Source: Trebonia sp963767685
Lineage (GTDB): Bacteria; Actinomycetota; Actinomycetes; Streptosporangiales; Streptosporangiaceae
Direction: 5' to 3'
Assembly: GCA_963767685.1 (NCBI GenBank)
Contig: CAVYEZ010000005.1
Coordinates: 1,488,001-1,552,000, forward strand
DNA: 64,000 bases
The first letter of the stretch is position 1; the number at the start of each line of letters is the position of its first letter. The position numbers were made by a program, and so were the translations under genes. The notes under the pieces were generated by a model. That model was not told the DNA's origin. It saw nothing but the letters and a program-made list of their open reading frames with translations, and ran no database searches. Positions 62,196 through 64,000 of the stretch are shown one piece after another.

Positions 62196-62384
62196 GGAGG
62201 GAGCGAGGAACGAGCGGACGAGCGACGAGGGAGAAGACAGGGGTCCCGAGCGCCCGGAGGCGAGCGGGGAAAACACCGCACGCACTCGTTCGGAATGATG
62301 ATTCTGCTCTGCGACAATCTTTGGCGGGAGATTCCGTCGCCGGACGCGATTGAGGGGTCCGCGGGGCTGCTGGATGATGGGCGC

Positions 62385-63602
62385 ATGACGCGTGTTGCGA
62401 TTATCGGCGGCGGGATCGGTGGGCTGACGGCGGCCAACGCGCTGCTGCGGGCCGGCGTCGAGGTCTCCGTGTTCGAGGCTGCCGGGGAACTGAAGGAGAT
62501 CGGGGCGGGGGTCGCCCTGCACGCCAACGCGATGCGGGTGCTGCGCTTCATCGGTGTCGAAAAGGCCGTCCGCGCGGTGGCGGGCAAGACCGACTACGCG
62601 GTTACCAGGGACGGGACCAGCGGGCGGGTCATTTCCCGGACGAGCCGGGCGCGGCAGGCGGAACTGCTGGGCATCGAGCCCGCCACCGTGCACCGGGCTG
62701 ACCTCCTCGACGTGCTCGCCGCCGCGCTGCCCGCGGGCATCGTGTCGCTCGGCAAGCGGAGCGTCGCCGTGGAGTCAGGCGAGTCGACGGCGACGGCGCG
62801 GTTCGCGGACGGGAGCACCGCCGAGGCGGACGTGATCGTCGGGGCGGACGGCATCCACTCCGGCGTGCGGACGGCGCTGTTCGGGCCGGACGCGCCCCGG
62901 TTCACCGGGAAGATCTGCTACCGGTCGGTCATCCCGACGGCGGCGGTGCGCGGGGGCGCCCTGGCGGACGTGGCGGCCGACAACGGGCAGTGGCTCGGGC
63001 CGCACGGCACGATCGTGCTCTACCCGCTGCGCGGCGAGCAGCTCATCAACGTGGTCTGCCACTACGACGACGAGTCCTACCGGCACGAGTCGTGGGTGAC
63101 GGAGTGCGAGCGCGCCGAGGTTCTCGGGCGGTACGCCGGGTGGCACCAGTCGCTGCTGCGGCTGTTCGAGGCCGGCGACACCTGGTACAAGTGGGCGCTG
63201 TACGACCGGGACCCGATCCCCGCCTGGACGTCGGGCCGGGTGACGCTGCTCGGCGACGCGGCGCACCCGATGCTGCCGTACCTGGGGCAGGGCGCCTGCC
63301 AGGCGCTTGAGGACGGGGCCGTGCTCGCGAACGCGCTGGCCGATCCCCGCTTCGCGGCCGATCCGGTCGCGGCCCTGGCGGCCTACGAGCGGACGCGGCG
63401 GCCCCGGGCCTCGCAGGTGGTGCTGACCGCACGGGCCCGCGGGGTGTCCAATCACCTGCCGTCGCGCTGGGCCGCGATGCGCCGCGACGCCGCGATCGCC
63501 GTGCGGCGGCGGCTGAACCGGCGTGACACGGACGGCCGGGGCGCGGCCTGGCTGGCCGACTACGACGCGACCTCGCCCTCGGTGCTCACGGGTGACCGGT
63601 AA
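62385..63602 (+). CDS. FAD-dependent monooxygenase, salicylate hydroxylase-like
   Basis: The 405-residue flavoprotein has TRVAIIGGGIGGLTAANALL, VIVGADGIHSGVRTALFG and VTLLGDAAHPMLPYLGQGAC. It would hydroxylate an aromatic acid using NAD(P)H. It is related to the first domain of the fusion at 40649. ATG 62385. Confidence 0.87.
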   Translation: MTRVAIIGGGIGGLTAANALLRAGVEVSVFEAAGELKEIGAGVALHANAMRVLRFIGVEKAVRAVAGKTDYAVTRDGTSGRVISRTSRARQAELLGIEPATVHRADLLDVLAAALPAGIVSLGKRSVAVESGESTATARFADGSTAEADVIVGADGIHSGVRTALFGPDAPRFTGKICYRSVIPTAAVRGGALADVAADNGQWLGPHGTIVLYPLRGEQLINVVCHYDDESYRHESWVTECERAEVLGRYAGWHQSLLRLFEAGDTWYKWALYDRDPIPAWTSGRVTLLGDAAHPMLPYLGQGACQALEDGAVLANALADPRFAADPVAALAAYERTRRPRASQVVLTARARGVSNHLPSRWAAMRRDAAIAVRRRLNRRDTDGRGAAWLADYDATSPSVLTGDR

Positions 63603-63614
63603 GGTCACGGGCTA

Positions 63615-64000
63615 TGGACGATGTGCGGGAGACCTTGACCTGGGAGGCCTTCGGCGACGCGTCGCGGGAGCTCGCCCGGGCGATCGCCGATGACGGGTTC
63701 CGGCCCGACCTGATCCTGGCGATCGCCCGCGGCGGGCTCTTCGTCGCCGGGGCGCTCGGCTATGCCCTTTCCGTGAAGAACCTGCACGTGATGAACGTTG
63801 AGTTCTACAACGGGGTGGGGGCGACGCTCGACATGCCGGTGATGCTCCCGCCAGTCCCGTCCGCGGTTGACTTCTCGGAGAAGAAGGTCCTGGTCGCGGA
63901 CGACGTGGCGGACAGCGGCAAGACCCTCGAGCTGGTGCGGGGGTTCATCGCGGGGCACGTGGCCGAGGTGCGCTGCGCCGTGGTGTACGAGAAGCCGACG
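63615..64000 (+). CDS. Phosphoribosyltransferase, partial
   Basis: This 5' part of a gene is cut by the window end (128 codons). It has PDLILAIARGGLFVAGALGY, HVMNVEFYNG and the PRPP-binding loop KVLVADDVADSGKTLELV, as in hypoxanthine/xanthine-type phosphoribosyltransferases. ATG 63615 starts 12 bp after the monooxygenase stop. Confidence 0.85.

Overview
The window is very GC-rich, with the codon bias of a filamentous-type actinobacterium. A complete cvnA-B-C-D conservon, a DUF222/HNH (13E12-type) protein, a one-TM serine/threonine kinase-like protein and an AsnB-type asparagine synthase all fit Streptomyces, Streptosporangiales, Frankia or relatives. I cannot name the genus. I saw no rRNA, tRNA or CRISPR array.

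Bases 1-43000 are a mosaic catabolic region with many paralogues and broken genes. It holds three closely related Rieske oxygenases (1272-2582, 31818-33116, 34233-35534), a phthalate-dioxygenase-type reductase and a two-subunit ring-hydroxylating dioxygenase with a frameshifted alpha subunit (28562-30593). It also has a benzoylformate decarboxylase-like enzyme, an extradiol (VOC) dioxygenase, a FAH-family hydrolase and a beta-oxidation-like set (acyl-CoA ligase, thiolase, SDR, acyl-CoA dehydrogenase). FAD monooxygenases, a luciferase-like oxidoreductase, NTF2/SnoaL-like proteins and several TetR regulators complete it. The conservon (4527-8302) lies inside this region.

The most striking non-coding signal is a bipartite element found at nine places between 2.6 and 42.8 kb. 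It is an 18-bp operator-like sequence, TTGACAAA-N2-TTTGTCAA in its ideal form, usually followed 6-7 bp later by a block close to ATCGTTGATGTACCAGA. It lies upstream of the Rieske genes, the decarboxylase, a serine hydrolase, the NTF2/GlcG/flavin-reductase operon, two flavin monooxygenases and a Rieske/reductase remnant. Two near-identical TetR paralogues are each transcribed divergently from a gene carrying this element, which suggests one shared regulon.

About a dozen loci are damaged: frameshifts (acyl-CoA ligase, dioxygenase alpha subunit, the N-terminus of one TetR), domain deletions (a thiamine-diphosphate enzyme, a Rieske-reductase chimera) and short remnants (aldehyde dehydrogenase, alpha/beta-hydrolase, aldo/keto reductase, TnpB). 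A 481-bp tract is identical in two otherwise diverged Rieske genes, pointing to recent gene conversion or recombination. The region appears to be under active rearrangement.

Bases 43000-64000 look more like ordinary chromosome. They hold a 5-formyl-THF cyclo-ligase-like protein, a Baeyer-Villiger-type monooxygenase, a kinase-like protein lacking the catalytic-loop Asp, a tandem pair of secreted beta-propeller-like proteins, asnB, a HisRS-like hypothetical protein, a P-loop kinase and a DUF222/HNH protein. They continue with a sugar-reductase-like SDR, an SRPBCC protein, an azoreductase, an esterase, a MarR-GNAT fusion with a 39-bp perfect palindrome, an EamA transporter divergent from a LysR regulator, another FAD monooxygenase and a phosphoribosyltransferase cut by the window edge.
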